A stretch of 37,129 nt of DNA from an uncultured Eubacterium sp. (GTDB taxonomy: Bacteria > Bacillota > Clostridia > Lachnospirales > Lachnospiraceae): positions 1 through 37,129 of the forward strand of contig CANDMV010000025.1 in assembly GCA_947385875.1 (NCBI GenBank), written 5' to 3'. Below are positions 14,577 to 22,145 of this stretch, piece after piece. Numbering within the stretch: the stretch's first letter is position 1; each line of letters begins with the position of its first letter. Both the position numbers and the translations under genes were made by a program. A model generated the notes under the pieces. That model ran no database searches. It had not been told where the DNA came from and was given only the letters and a program-made list of their open reading frames with translations.

Positions 14577-16145
14577 ATGAAACATTTTAATGTGACAGGC
14601 TTATGTATGCCTGATCAGGATTATATGGCTGATATATCAAAAAAAATAGCAGATGTACGAGCGATGGCAGACGCAGGAGAATATTTTGCAATCAATCGTG
14701 CAAGGCAGTATGGGAAAACGACCGTTTTGAGGGCATTGAAAGATAGTCTGTATTCTGATTATATTGTAGCGGGAATCAGTTTTGAAGGAACCGGCGGGAT
14801 ATTTTTTTCAGATGAGACAAAATTCTGCATAGGATTTGACAGCCTTTTTGCAAAGAGTCTTCGGTTTTCCTCGGCTAATGAAAGAGATCTTCGTCAGTGG
14901 AACGAATATGAAATAAGAACAGAGGATTTTTTAAAACTGTCTGAAAAAATAACATCGTTTTGTACGGGACGAAAAGTTGTACTGATGATTGATGAAGTAG
15001 ACCAGGCATCTAACAATCAGGTCTTTCTTCAGTTTCTCGGTATGCTGCGTGAAAAGTATCTTGCCAGGAAAGCAGCAGAGGATCATACGTTTCATAGTGT
15101 GATTTTGGCCGGTGTCTATGACGTAAAAAATATGAAACTGCGTATGATTGAAAAAGGTTATGCATCAGTTGAAAATAGAGAAGTCCGGTATAATTCCCCT
15201 TGGAATATAGCGGCAGATTTTAACGTAGACCTGTCTTTTTCTGATAAAGAAATTAGTTTTATGCTGGCAGAATATGAAGCAGATCATCATATTGGAATGA
15301 ACATTTCAAAAACGTCATCGGTGATCTGGGATTATACAAGAGGGTATCCTTTTTTGGTAAGCAAAATCTGTAAGGAAATAGATGAAAAAGGATTGGGATG
15401 GGATTGTGAAGGGGTACAGAAAGCTGTCAAAGCAATTTTAATGGAGAAGAATCCTTTGTTTGATGACATAACATATCATCTGGAAAATGACGAAAAGCTG
15501 TGTTCCTTTTTGTATGAGCTGCTGATTCTGGGACAGGAGAAGTACTATGAGCGGGGAAATGCAACCGTTGATCTCGCAGCTGCATTTGGATTTATCCGCA
15601 ATCAGAGCGGATGTGCGGTGATAGATAACCGAATCTTTGAGATAAAGGCTGCGAATTATTTTATATCTAAAAATCAGGAAAATCCGAATAAAATAAAGAT
15701 TACTGGCGTGCTGGCTGAAGATGTCATACATGGCGGATGCTTTAACATGGAGCTTGCATTGTATAAATTTTGTGAGCATTATAGACAGCTTTATGCGCAG
15801 ATTGGAAACAGAAAGTTTTTAGAGGAGCACGGCAGAATCTTGTTTTTGACTTATCTAAAGCCTTTGATTAACGGGAGAGGATTTTATCATATTGAATCCC
15901 GTACCAGTACACAGAAACGGATGGATTTGGTGGTCGATTATGGTGTGCAGCAGTTTATCATTGAGCTAAAGCTCTGGTATGGTGAAAAAAAGCACGAAGA
16001 TGCGTATGAGCAGCTATGGGAGTATCTGGATAGTCAGAATGCTTTGGAAGGGTATCTGCTGACGTTTGATTTTCGGAAGCAGAAAAATGAGTGTGCGGAA
16101 TGGATCAATTATAAAGGGAAAAGAATCATGGATGTTGTGGTGTAG
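14577..16145 (+). CDS. AAA-ATPase-like protein with C-terminal PD-(D/E)XK nuclease domain
   Basis: A 522-residue protein. The N-terminal half is an STAND/AAA-like ATPase: Walker A variant INRARQYGKTT (~39-49) and Walker B VVLMIDEVDQAS (~135-146). A winged-helix-like middle follows. The C-terminus (RMDLVVDYG then FIIELKLWYG, ~446-470) carries the D...E-x-K core of a PD-(D/E)XK nuclease, as in the AAA-ATPase_like/PDDEXK_9 (DUF1703) family common in Bacteroidetes and Clostridia. The family's job is not well established. Placed behind the dnd genes and flanked by a MITE, it could be the restriction arm of the phosphorothioation system or an independent hitchhiker. ATG 14577 is preceded by GGAG. 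Confidence 0.85.
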   Translation: MKHFNVTGLCMPDQDYMADISKKIADVRAMADAGEYFAINRARQYGKTTVLRALKDSLYSDYIVAGISFEGTGGIFFSDETKFCIGFDSLFAKSLRFSSANERDLRQWNEYEIRTEDFLKLSEKITSFCTGRKVVLMIDEVDQASNNQVFLQFLGMLREKYLARKAAEDHTFHSVILAGVYDVKNMKLRMIEKGYASVENREVRYNSPWNIAADFNVDLSFSDKEISFMLAEYEADHHIGMNISKTSSVIWDYTRGYPFLVSKICKEIDEKGLGWDCEGVQKAVKAILMEKNPLFDDITYHLENDEKLCSFLYELLILGQEKYYERGNATVDLAAAFGFIRNQSGCAVIDNRIFEIKAANYFISKNQENPNKIKITGVLAEDVIHGGCFNMELALYKFCEHYRQLYAQIGNRKFLEEHGRILFLTYLKPLINGRGFYHIESRTSTQKRMDLVVDYGVQQFIIELKLWYGEKKHEDAYEQLWEYLDSQNALEGYLLTFDFRKQKNECAEWINYKGKRIMDVVV

Positions 16146-16165
16146 GCTGCGTTACTTTTCACGCT

Positions 16166-16352
16166 CTAGAGCGTGTTTGAAAAATCAAAATTATACGAAT
16201 CGCGTTTGTAATACATTATAAAACAGGCCCAAATACAGAAGACGAACTCATTTACTGTGCGACTTAAGCTGCAAAACATTATTATATTTCAAATTATTGT
16301 TACGATTTTGGGCAAATCATACAATTACCCGGATTTTTCAAACACGTTCTAG
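16166..16352. mobile_element. MITE 2, same ends as MITE 1, different interior
   Basis: A 187-bp element with CTAG at both borders (16166-16169 and 16349-16352) and 17-bp inverted ends, AGCGTGTTTGAAAAATC and its complement with one mismatch near the right tip. The interior has little similarity to MITE 1; GCCCAAA/TTTTGGGC is its main internal dyad. It carries no coding capacity. Six bases to the left (ACGCTC) mirror the left tip, which could be the stub of another copy. It lies 20 bp after the AAA/nuclease gene, so the two MITEs bracket 13377-16145. Confidence 0.75.
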
Positions 16353-16450
16353 CCCAAAAGCGTCTGTGCTGATAAAGTAACGGCATCCGGCCCATTAGAA
16401 GTTCGCCTTTGGTGAAGGGCTGAATGCATGGCAAGCCGCATTCTTTGGCT
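16353..16450 (+). repeat. Second copy of dispersed repeat, and remainder of gap
   Basis: 16377-16414 repeats the blocks GTAACxGxATCCGG and AAGTTCGCCTTTGG seen at 13107-13140, here continuing into GTGAAGGG. The flanking bases to 16450 show no gene. The repeat lies to the right of MITE 2 but to the left of MITE 1, consistent with insertions near or into pre-existing copies of this repeat. Confidence 0.5.
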
Positions 16451-16477
16451 CAGACCAAGCAGCGGGTGCTTGGTCTG
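16451..16477 (+). promoter_or_regulatory. 11-bp perfect hairpin abutting the antitoxin start
   Basis: CAGACCAAGCA (16451-16461) pairs with TGCTTGGTCTG (16467-16477) around GCGGG, one base before GTG 16479. The half-site GCTTGGTCTG recurs inside the antitoxin gene near 16541. It could be an autoregulatory operator or a structure occluding initiation; no SD is visible between it and the GTG. Confidence 0.5.
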
Positions 16478-16478
16478 G

Positions 16479-16739
16479 GTGAACTTAGCAAAAATCTCTG
16501 CCAACGGGCAGATTACCGTGCCTGCCGAGATTCGCCGTCTGCTTGGTCTGAAATCTGGCGATAAAATACTGTTCTTTCAGAAGCCAAGCGGTGAGGTTGT
16601 CATCAACAATGCTTCTGCACAAGCAATTTATAAAGCTCAGAAAGTATTCGAGGGCGTTGCCGAGCAGATGGGTGTGTATAATGAGGATGACATACAAGAA
16701 TTGGTTGATGAAGTGCGTTACGGAAAGGGAAAAGAATGA
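16479..16739 (+). CDS. AbrB/SpoVT-type antitoxin
   Basis: An 86-residue protein from GTG 16479. The N-terminus reads NLAKISANGQITVPAEIRRL, then LGLKSGDKILFFQKPSGEVVI, the swapped-hairpin DNA-binding fold of AbrB/MazE-like antitoxins. The C-terminal part (AIYKAQKVFEGVAEQMG then DIQELVDEVRYGKG) would contact the toxin. A longer frame back to ATG 16428 exists but its sequence is not family-like, so GTG is preferred. It ends in an ATGA overlap with a PIN-toxin start that is truncated, so the antitoxin may be orphaned. Confidence 0.8.
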   Translation: MNLAKISANGQITVPAEIRRLLGLKSGDKILFFQKPSGEVVINNASAQAIYKAQKVFEGVAEQMGVYNEDDIQELVDEVRYGKGKE

Positions 16740-16903
16740 AGATACTTGTAGATACCAACATTTTGATTTCCGCCGTGCTGTTCCCGCGGTCAAAGCCTGC
16801 GAAAGCATTAGTATATCATCTTCTTTCTCTTTGGCGTTTTCTTCTGGGACGAGTAAGGGATAGATTCTTTCGCGTCCTCAATGATGCTGCGTTCTGTCCT
16901 TAA
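16736..16903 (+). pseudogene. Truncated PIN-domain toxin
   Basis: From ATG 16736 (overlapping the antitoxin stop) the frame starts MKILVDTNILISAVLFPRSK, then PAKALVYH, exactly how VapC-like PIN ribonucleases begin (DTN supplies the first catalytic Asp). After about 28 residues it becomes unrelated, Arg/Phe-rich sequence and stops at 55 residues instead of about 130-140. The remaining catalytic acidic residues are missing, so it cannot be a working nuclease. The join is near 16820. Confidence 0.7.
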
Positions 16904-17035
16904 AATATCACATTGCTTCATCGCCTCCTGCCTGCCTTTTCCTTTAGCCTATAATTAGGGTAAAATCTCTTTGGCTGAGATATGAAAATATGAAATGATA
17001 GTTTGAAAATATGCCTGAGGTTTAAAATAATATAT

Positions 17036-17061
17036 AAACATGACAGATAGATGACATGTTT
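17036..17061. promoter_or_regulatory. Dyad upstream of the GyrI-like gene, possible operator
   Basis: AAACATG (17036-17042) and CATGTTT (17055-17061) form a 7-bp perfect dyad, with TGACA repeated directly inside it (17041 and 17052). It lies about 110 bp before the GyrI-like start. Its role is a guess from position. The flanking interval 16904-17171 otherwise shows only A/T-rich sequence. Confidence 0.3.
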
Positions 17062-17171
17062 GTTCTGATAATATATATTTGGAAAGCAAACCTACATGTG
17101 CAATCTACGCACCACAAAAAATGGAAGTCGTGAGCGCAGACATAGAAAATAGCTGAGAGGAGAAATATTAG

Positions 17172-17885
17172 ATGCCATTTGATTTTAAAAAAGAATATAA
17201 GGAATTTTATATGCCTAAAACGAAACCAGTGATTGTGGATATACCAGAGATGAAATTTATAGCGGTCAGAGGCGAGGGAAATCCGAACGAGGAAGGCGGA
17301 GATTATAAGGCCGCGATCAGCCTGTTATATGGAATTGCTTATACAATTAAAATGAGCAAAAAAAGCGGCTATAAGATAAATGGCTATTTTGATTATGTGG
17401 TACCGCCGCTAGAGGGATTTTGGACACAAAGTGCACGAAACAGCGGCAGTGGACGGCCTGCCAGCTGTCAGGCAGACAATGGAAATGTGGGTAACAGTCA
17501 GACAGGAGCTGATGGACAGCTAGATTACAGCCGGAAGGAAGACTTCTGCTGGACATCAGTCATCAGGCTTCCGGATTTTGTGTCAGAAGAGGATTTTCAT
17601 TGGGCAGTGGAGGAAGCGCAGAGGAAAAAGAAGCAGGATTTTTCAAAGGTAGAGTTTTTGACAATTTGTGAAGGGTTATGTGTTCAGTGTATGCATATAG
17701 GGGCTTATGATGATGAGCCTGCTACGATTGAGCAGATGGACAGGTTCCTTATAGAAAATGGCTATATAAATGATTTTTCAAATGGACGGCTGCATCATGA
17801 GATTTATTTGTCAGATGTAAATCGTACAGCGGCGGAAAGATTAAAGACAGTAATCAGACATCCTATAAAAAAGGCGGGTGAGTAA
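17172..17885 (+). CDS. GyrI-like small-molecule-binding protein with low-complexity insertion
   Basis: A 237-residue stand-alone GyrI-like (SOUL/BRD-like) protein. It starts at ATG 17172 after GAGAGGAG. Typical pieces are PVIVDIPEMKFIAVRGEGNP, YKAAISLLYGIAYTIK, YVVPPLEGFW, IRLPDFVSEEDFHWAVEE and LHHEIYLSDVNRT, known from GyrI-like proteins that bind hydrophobic ligands and cap TipAS-like regulators. Residues ~87-118 (SARNSGSGRPASC.. to ..GADGQLDYS) are a Gly/Ser/Asn/Gln-rich segment where relatives have a short loop before DYS-[RK]-K. The TfoX-like gene follows immediately (TAAATG), so the two are co-translated. Confidence 0.85.
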   Translation: MPFDFKKEYKEFYMPKTKPVIVDIPEMKFIAVRGEGNPNEEGGDYKAAISLLYGIAYTIKMSKKSGYKINGYFDYVVPPLEGFWTQSARNSGSGRPASCQADNGNVGNSQTGADGQLDYSRKEDFCWTSVIRLPDFVSEEDFHWAVEEAQRKKKQDFSKVEFLTICEGLCVQCMHIGAYDDEPATIEQMDRFLIENGYINDFSNGRLHHEIYLSDVNRTAAERLKTVIRHPIKKAGE

Positions 17886-18203
17886 ATGGCAACGACGAAA
17901 GAATTTCTTGACTATATTGTGGAAAATCTCCGGAAAGCAGGCGATATATCTACTAGAAAAATGATGGGGGAATACCTTGTCTATTATAAAGGGAAACTTG
18001 TAGGAGACGTGTGCGATAACTGCTTATATTTGAAGCCGACAGAAACAGTTCTTCGGCTGATGCCGGATGCCGACAGGGATTATCCGTATGAAGGCTCTAA
18101 AACACGGATGGTTATTGTTGATGATGTGGAAAATACAGAGCTTATGACAGATGTGCTGGATGGAATGTATGAAGAGCTGCCGGAGCCTAAAAAGAAAAAA
18201 TAA
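17886..18203 (+). CDS. TfoX/Sxy N-terminal-domain protein
   Basis: A 105-residue protein with only the N-terminal domain of TfoX/Sxy: TTKEFLDYIVENL, then STRKMMGEYLVYYKGKLVG (the conserved R-x-M-x-G-x-Y-x-x-Y pattern), NCLYLKPTE, and a Lys-rich tail. Proteobacterial Sxy controls competence, but the short Firmicute versions have no settled role. The start is one base after the preceding stop. A T-rich run follows the stop (18204-18212) without a clear hairpin. Confidence 0.85.
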   Translation: MATTKEFLDYIVENLRKAGDISTRKMMGEYLVYYKGKLVGDVCDNCLYLKPTETVLRLMPDADRDYPYEGSKTRMVIVDDVENTELMTDVLDGMYEELPEPKKKK

Positions 18204-18317
18204 TTTTTTTTAAAATAGTGGTAAAAATCCCTTTAATCATATATAATAGTTTGATGAATAATTACGATTGACTTGCTATTTGTAAAAGAGATATCTTTTG
18301 TGATACGGGGGATTATT

Positions 18318-19043
18318 ATGATTAGAATTGCAGTATGCGATGATGAGAAACATTTTCATAAAACTATGAAAGATGCGATCACGAACTATCTGGAGCAAAA
18401 AAGTATTGATTATCATATTGATTTGTTTGATTCTGGCAGTGAATTGCTGGGGCTCGGCGGTTTAATTGTCCAGTATGCAGTTATATTTCTTGATATAAAT
18501 ATGTTAGAAATAGATGGTATGGAAACTGCGATAAAGATACGATGTATTTCTAAAGAAATTTGTATTGTATTTGTGACAGCTTATATAAAATATTCGTTGG
18601 AGGGCTATAAAGTTAATGCGATACGGTATCTGTTGAAAGATAATAGGAATTTTCAGCGTTCTGTTGATGAATGTATGGATGCAGTGCTTGCTGAGTTGAA
18701 TTATGAAAACCCTATCAAAGTATTTCAATTCAAAGAGGGAAAAAAGGAGATTCTTATTGATAAGGTTATGTATATAGAAAGCCGCCTTCATACTGTGACA
18801 TTTCATATCATGGGAAACGAAGAAAAGAGATATACTATGGCAGCGACTTTAAATGAAGTTCAGAGTATTTTAAATGAATATTCTTTTTTAAGAATTCATC
18901 AGAGTTTTTTAGTTAATATAAAACATATTGCATCAATCAGATTATATCAGGTAATAATGGATAATGGAAATACTCTGCCGGTTCCAAAAGCAAAATACCA
19001 TATGGTAAAAGAGAAATTTACAGAATTTAAAGGAGAACTGTGA
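18318..19043 (+). CDS. AgrA-like response regulator, receiver plus LytTR DNA-binding domain
   Basis: A 241-residue protein: receiver domain with acidic pocket CDDE (7-10), phospho-acceptor D59 in VIFLDINM, conserved Thr in VFVTAY, and a LytTR domain from about 130 (FQFKEGKKEILIDKVMYIES, then FLRIHQSFLVNIKHIASI and LPVPKAKY). It would activate the LytTR sites found at 19925-19955 when phosphorylated by the kinase encoded next. The start is ATG 18318; an in-frame TTG at 18273 only adds a non-family extension. TATAAT at 18243 may be its -10. The sequence from here to about 22150 is noticeably more A/T-rich than the catabolic operon. Confidence 0.9.
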   Translation: MIRIAVCDDEKHFHKTMKDAITNYLEQKSIDYHIDLFDSGSELLGLGGLIVQYAVIFLDINMLEIDGMETAIKIRCISKEICIVFVTAYIKYSLEGYKVNAIRYLLKDNRNFQRSVDECMDAVLAELNYENPIKVFQFKEGKKEILIDKVMYIESRLHTVTFHIMGNEEKRYTMAATLNEVQSILNEYSFLRIHQSFLVNIKHIASIRLYQVIMDNGNTLPVPKAKYHMVKEKFTEFKGEL

Positions 19044-19912
19044 TGTTTGAGCAGCTTGATGATTTATCGGTAATTACTTTAGATGTGATCTGCTGTAAAA
19101 TTTTTTTTGATGCTGTTTTTTCAAATGCGCATACAATTAGCAGAAGAAAAAGCTTTTTACTGTGCGGGATACAAATTTTAATGTATTATATTATATTAAA
19201 TCTATTTGGTAATCATTTTTGGACAAAAGAATTGGCCGTAGCCTTATCGATGACTGCGGTGATGCATTTTTTAAAAAATATTAATCAGTTGGACATAAAT
19301 GGGGCATTGGAAGAGGAATTGAAGCAGCAGAGGGGAAAATCTCATGAATATAGGAATCATATTTTGTGTATTGAGAATTTAATAAAAAATAAGGATTACG
19401 AAAACTTAGAAAAGTATATTGCTGATTTAAGTGAGTTTGTGTATACAGATAAACAGGTTATAGACACAAATAATGTAATTGTAAACACGATATTAAACGA
19501 GAAATATTATGAAATGACAGAGAAAGGAATTGTATTTGTGTTACGAATGAATGATTTATCTAATATTCATCTAAAAAGTGAGGATTTAGTCGTAGTACTG
19601 TCAAATCTTTTAAACAATGCGATTGAAGCTTGTGAAAAATGCTGTGGAGAAAAATATATAAAGTTAAAGTTTATGACGGAAGGTGATTTTATTATTTTAT
19701 CTGTAAAAAACACATCATCCGTTTCGGTCTTGATTGAAAACGGCATTTACAAGACATCTAAAGTTTCAGCAATCGAAGAGCATGGTGTAGGGATAAGAAA
19801 TATTCAAAGGGTGGTAGAAAAATATGGAGGAACATATTCTATAAAAAATTCTGAGAAAGAATTTTATTTTGCAATATTGTTTCCTATTCATTTTGCAATG
19901 CAAATACTGTAG
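19043..19912 (+). CDS. AgrC-like GHKL sensor kinase with shortened membrane domain
   Basis: A 289-residue protein. ATG 19043 shares its first base with the response regulator stop (TGATG) and has GGAG 7 bp upstream. The first ~80 residues contain only about two to three hydrophobic segments (LSVITLDVICCKIFF, FLLCGIQILMYYIILNLF, ELAVALSMTAVMHFL), fewer than the six or seven of a full AgrC. The dimerisation box has H101 in SHEYRNHI, followed by the GHKL ATPase N box (SNLLNNAIEACEK) and G box (EEHGVGIRNIQRVV). It would sense an autoinducing peptide and phosphorylate the regulator, but a truncated sensor domain could have lost or changed ligand recognition. Confidence 0.85.
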   Translation: MFEQLDDLSVITLDVICCKIFFDAVFSNAHTISRRKSFLLCGIQILMYYIILNLFGNHFWTKELAVALSMTAVMHFLKNINQLDINGALEEELKQQRGKSHEYRNHILCIENLIKNKDYENLEKYIADLSEFVYTDKQVIDTNNVIVNTILNEKYYEMTEKGIVFVLRMNDLSNIHLKSEDLVVVLSNLLNNAIEACEKCCGEKYIKLKFMTEGDFIILSVKNTSSVSVLIENGIYKTSKVSAIEEHGVGIRNIQRVVEKYGGTYSIKNSEKEFYFAILFPIHFAMQIL

Positions 19913-19924
19913 CCTATAAACCGT

Positions 19925-19990
19925 CGTTTTTTGCAGAAAATGTACGTTTTATGCAAGTAATATTGAAGTGTTGTATATTTTCTGTATACT
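19925..19990 (+). promoter_or_regulatory. LytTR direct repeats and agr-type promoter
   Basis: CGTTTTTTGCA (19925-19935) and CGTTTTATGCA (19945-19955) are near-identical direct repeats 20 bp apart, two helical turns, the layout expected for paired LytTR domains. They stand immediately upstream of a promoter with TTGAAG (19963-19968), 16-bp spacer and TATACT (19985-19990). This fits autoinduction of the agrB-agrD transcript by the adjacent LytTR regulator. Confidence 0.7.
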
Positions 19991-20034
19991 AAATTTATGA
20001 AGAAGAAATGTATGACAAGATTGGAGGTGAAAAG

Positions 20035-20609
20035 TTGGAAATACAGCGAACAATAAAGTTGGATTGCTGATTGAATATAAAATGATATATCCTGCATTGA
20101 GAAAATATTATATTTATGCTATAAAAATAATATTGGAGAGAGTCATTTCGATCATTACAATGAGTGCTATTGGATTATGCATGAACAAACTAATAGAGGC
20201 GGTCTTATTTATTGCTTTTTTTTCGGTATTGAGAAAATATATAGGAGGATATCATGCTCATAGTTTTTTGGCTGTTATGTTGAGTCAATGTCAATATTTT
20301 TTATTGTTCTGTATTTTGGCGATAGGCTTAGGTCGCATATTGGAACTGTAAAGATATTACTGTTTTTCATTTCTTCTGATAATGCTTGTAGGCACAATTA
20401 ATCATCCAAATATGAATTATACATCGCTAGAGTTAAAGGAAACAAAAAAAGCGACCAGATGTGTTATGCTGTTAGAGATATTTATTATAATTCCATTGTT
20501 TAGTTTAGGAGCATCAAAGGAATATTTGTGTTTTATGTCATTAGGAATTATATTATGTGCTGCAAGTATAGTTGTTGCAAAAATTACAAAACAAGAGGTT
20601 ACATTATGA
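20035..20609 (+). pseudogene. agrB: AgrB-like peptide-processing membrane protease, broken; agrD stub overlaps its end
   Basis: Recognisable AgrB sequence lies in three pieces. TTG 20035, after GGAGGTGA, gives EIQRTIKL and then hits a stop. A one-base shift near 20060 leads to LLIEYKMIYPALRKYYIYAI, the AgrB N-terminus, and to LRKYIGGYHAHSF, which holds the catalytic His region. An in-frame TAA (20349-20351) then interrupts it, and the same frame resumes as FSFLLIMLVGTINHPN, with typical AgrB C-terminal TM segments, to TGA 20609. At ATGA 20606-20609 an agrD-like start appears after AGAGG but encodes only MKQFCL before a stop. Peptide processing is therefore probably lost unless the stops are read through. 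Confidence 0.75.
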
Positions 20610-20906
20610 AGCAATTTTGTTTATGACTGAATAGGTCGGAAGGATAGGGATAGAAGCTGATTTGTAAAATTGGCCTCCAAAATGACTTTCGCTTTTATAT
20701 CAGCCTAAAAGACTGGATAAGAAATCATATGATATACATTCGGGAAAAACTGAATGATTTCATTATTGAGTTGTCATTTATGAAGATTATATTTTATAGT
20801 GTATACAGTTTTTAAGTAATATTTATACACATTAATCTGTTCGGCGATTGCCTGTTTAATATAAAAATCATTTGATATTGTGAGAAAGGATTGGAAAGGA
20901 CTAGTC
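20610..20906 (+). other. Gap after agrB; no gene seen
   Basis: The stretch has no open frame with a ribosome binding site and no residual AgrD motif. It holds A/T-rich sequence with several TATA-like patches, one or more of which may drive the next gene. Confidence 0.35.
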
Positions 20907-21179
20907 ATGAAAAAATTAAAACGAAAATATGCATTTTTATCTTTGGCGTTGTTAATTTGTGGAGTACTTTTTTTATGGGTTCCATTCCTGTTTTATACAT
21001 CTGTTAAATTAGGCAAAATTTTTGTTATTGGTGGCATCATTATGATTTTATCTGCGCTTGTCTTAAAATATATATTGCTTAAATGTCCTAATTGCGGTTT
21101 TGCGGGTTTGGTTCCTCAGTTGAGTGGAAATGAAACGTATTACTGTCCTAAATGTGGTAAAAAAATAAAATGGGAATAG
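20907..21179 (+). CDS. Small membrane protein with C-terminal zinc ribbon
   Basis: A 90-residue protein. ATG 20907 follows AAAGGA with 6-bp spacing; an upstream in-frame start has no SD. Layout: basic N-terminus (MKKLKRKY), TM about 8-30, short loop, TM about 36-57, then a zinc ribbon with CPNC and CPKC (KCPNCGFAG...YYCPKCGKKIKWE). No family name is certain. It sits between the broken agr genes and a secreted protein, possibly as a cytoplasm-facing accessory to export or regulation (inference). Confidence 0.75.
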   Translation: MKKLKRKYAFLSLALLICGVLFLWVPFLFYTSVKLGKIFVIGGIIMILSALVLKYILLKCPNCGFAGLVPQLSGNETYYCPKCGKKIKWE

Positions 21180-21199
21180 CAGGAAGGAAAGGAGTATCT

Positions 21200-22145
21200 A
21201 TGACAAAGAAACGTTTTTTAGTATTTTAGCATTTGTTTTAGTTGTTGCATTATTTGTTCCAAATAATGTGCAATAGCAGCATCAAAGAATACAGTAAATA
21301 TTGATCCGGAGAATGATTTTGTGGATTTTTCACCTACAAAAGAAATAACCTGTATCAATGATGTTTACATGTATTATCATGACACATCAGAATATACTTT
21401 GGCAATAAATTTGTACCCTAGTGGACGGATTGAAATTGGAAGGAATGATAAATTAAATCAATCTATGAACCAAAAAATAGATGATATAGATAACCTTTCA
21501 AAACAGTATAATGAACTTAAAGAAACTCAGGATGTGAAAACCTGGTTTGATTCTCTGGAACTTTTAATAGAGAGGGATGAAAATATATTAGATGATTCTT
21601 TGATTAAAAAAACATACTCTGATGAAGTAAATTTGATAAGTTCAGATACGGAAATTGCTAAAAAAATTGATGCGGAATTGTCTTCAATATTTGGCTCGCC
21701 CTATTCTAATAAGTATCTTGGAAAACTAACATCTCAAGGGTATACTGCATACTTATACGAAACCATGTATTTTGAAAGATATAAGCATAACTCATGGTTT
21801 TTGAATGCTGGCTCTACGTTGGCAGCAGTCGCTAGTTGGATGGCTATACCTCAGGCGACAGCTTTAAGAATAATAACATTTGTAGGTTCTGTTGCTGCTG
21901 GGTATTCTGTTTATAAAGATCTTACTGCAAATCAATATTACGCAAATATACATAACAATAAAACTGTGAAAGTAGGCGCAGACTATCCATATCGTGCAGG
22001 AAAATCACAATATGGTTATTGTTATATCGGAGATAAAGGTGCGGAATATGTTTCAAGAAATAAAGTAAATAAAGATTCTGATTTTGACAATAATACCTTA
22101 TTAATGCAGAAAGGGATTGATAACCAGATTAATTATGGTTATTAA
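21200..22145 (+). pseudogene. Secreted protein of unknown function; signal peptide broken by two frameshifts
   Basis: ATG 21200 follows GGAAAGGAG with good spacing and reads MTKKRFLVF before a stop. The next frame gives LAFVLVVALFVPNNVQ, an obvious signal-peptide core, and the third frame starts AASKNTVNIDPENDFVDF and stays open to 22145. Two single-base losses (near 21223-21227 and 21270-21276) would explain this. The mature part is about 285 residues: an acidic, coiled N-terminal half (QKIDDIDNLSKQYNELKE), then a hydrophobic stretch (LNAGSTLAAVASWMAIPQAT...ITFVGSVAAG) and a Tyr/Asn-rich C-terminus. I recognise no family. Without the signal, translation could only begin internally, for example at GTG 21321. 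Confidence 0.55.

Noticed and set aside
16428..16478. N-terminal extension of the AbrB antitoxin from ATG 16428
   Set aside because: The encoded residues come from the hairpin and do not resemble AbrB proteins, which start close to NLAKISANGQ.
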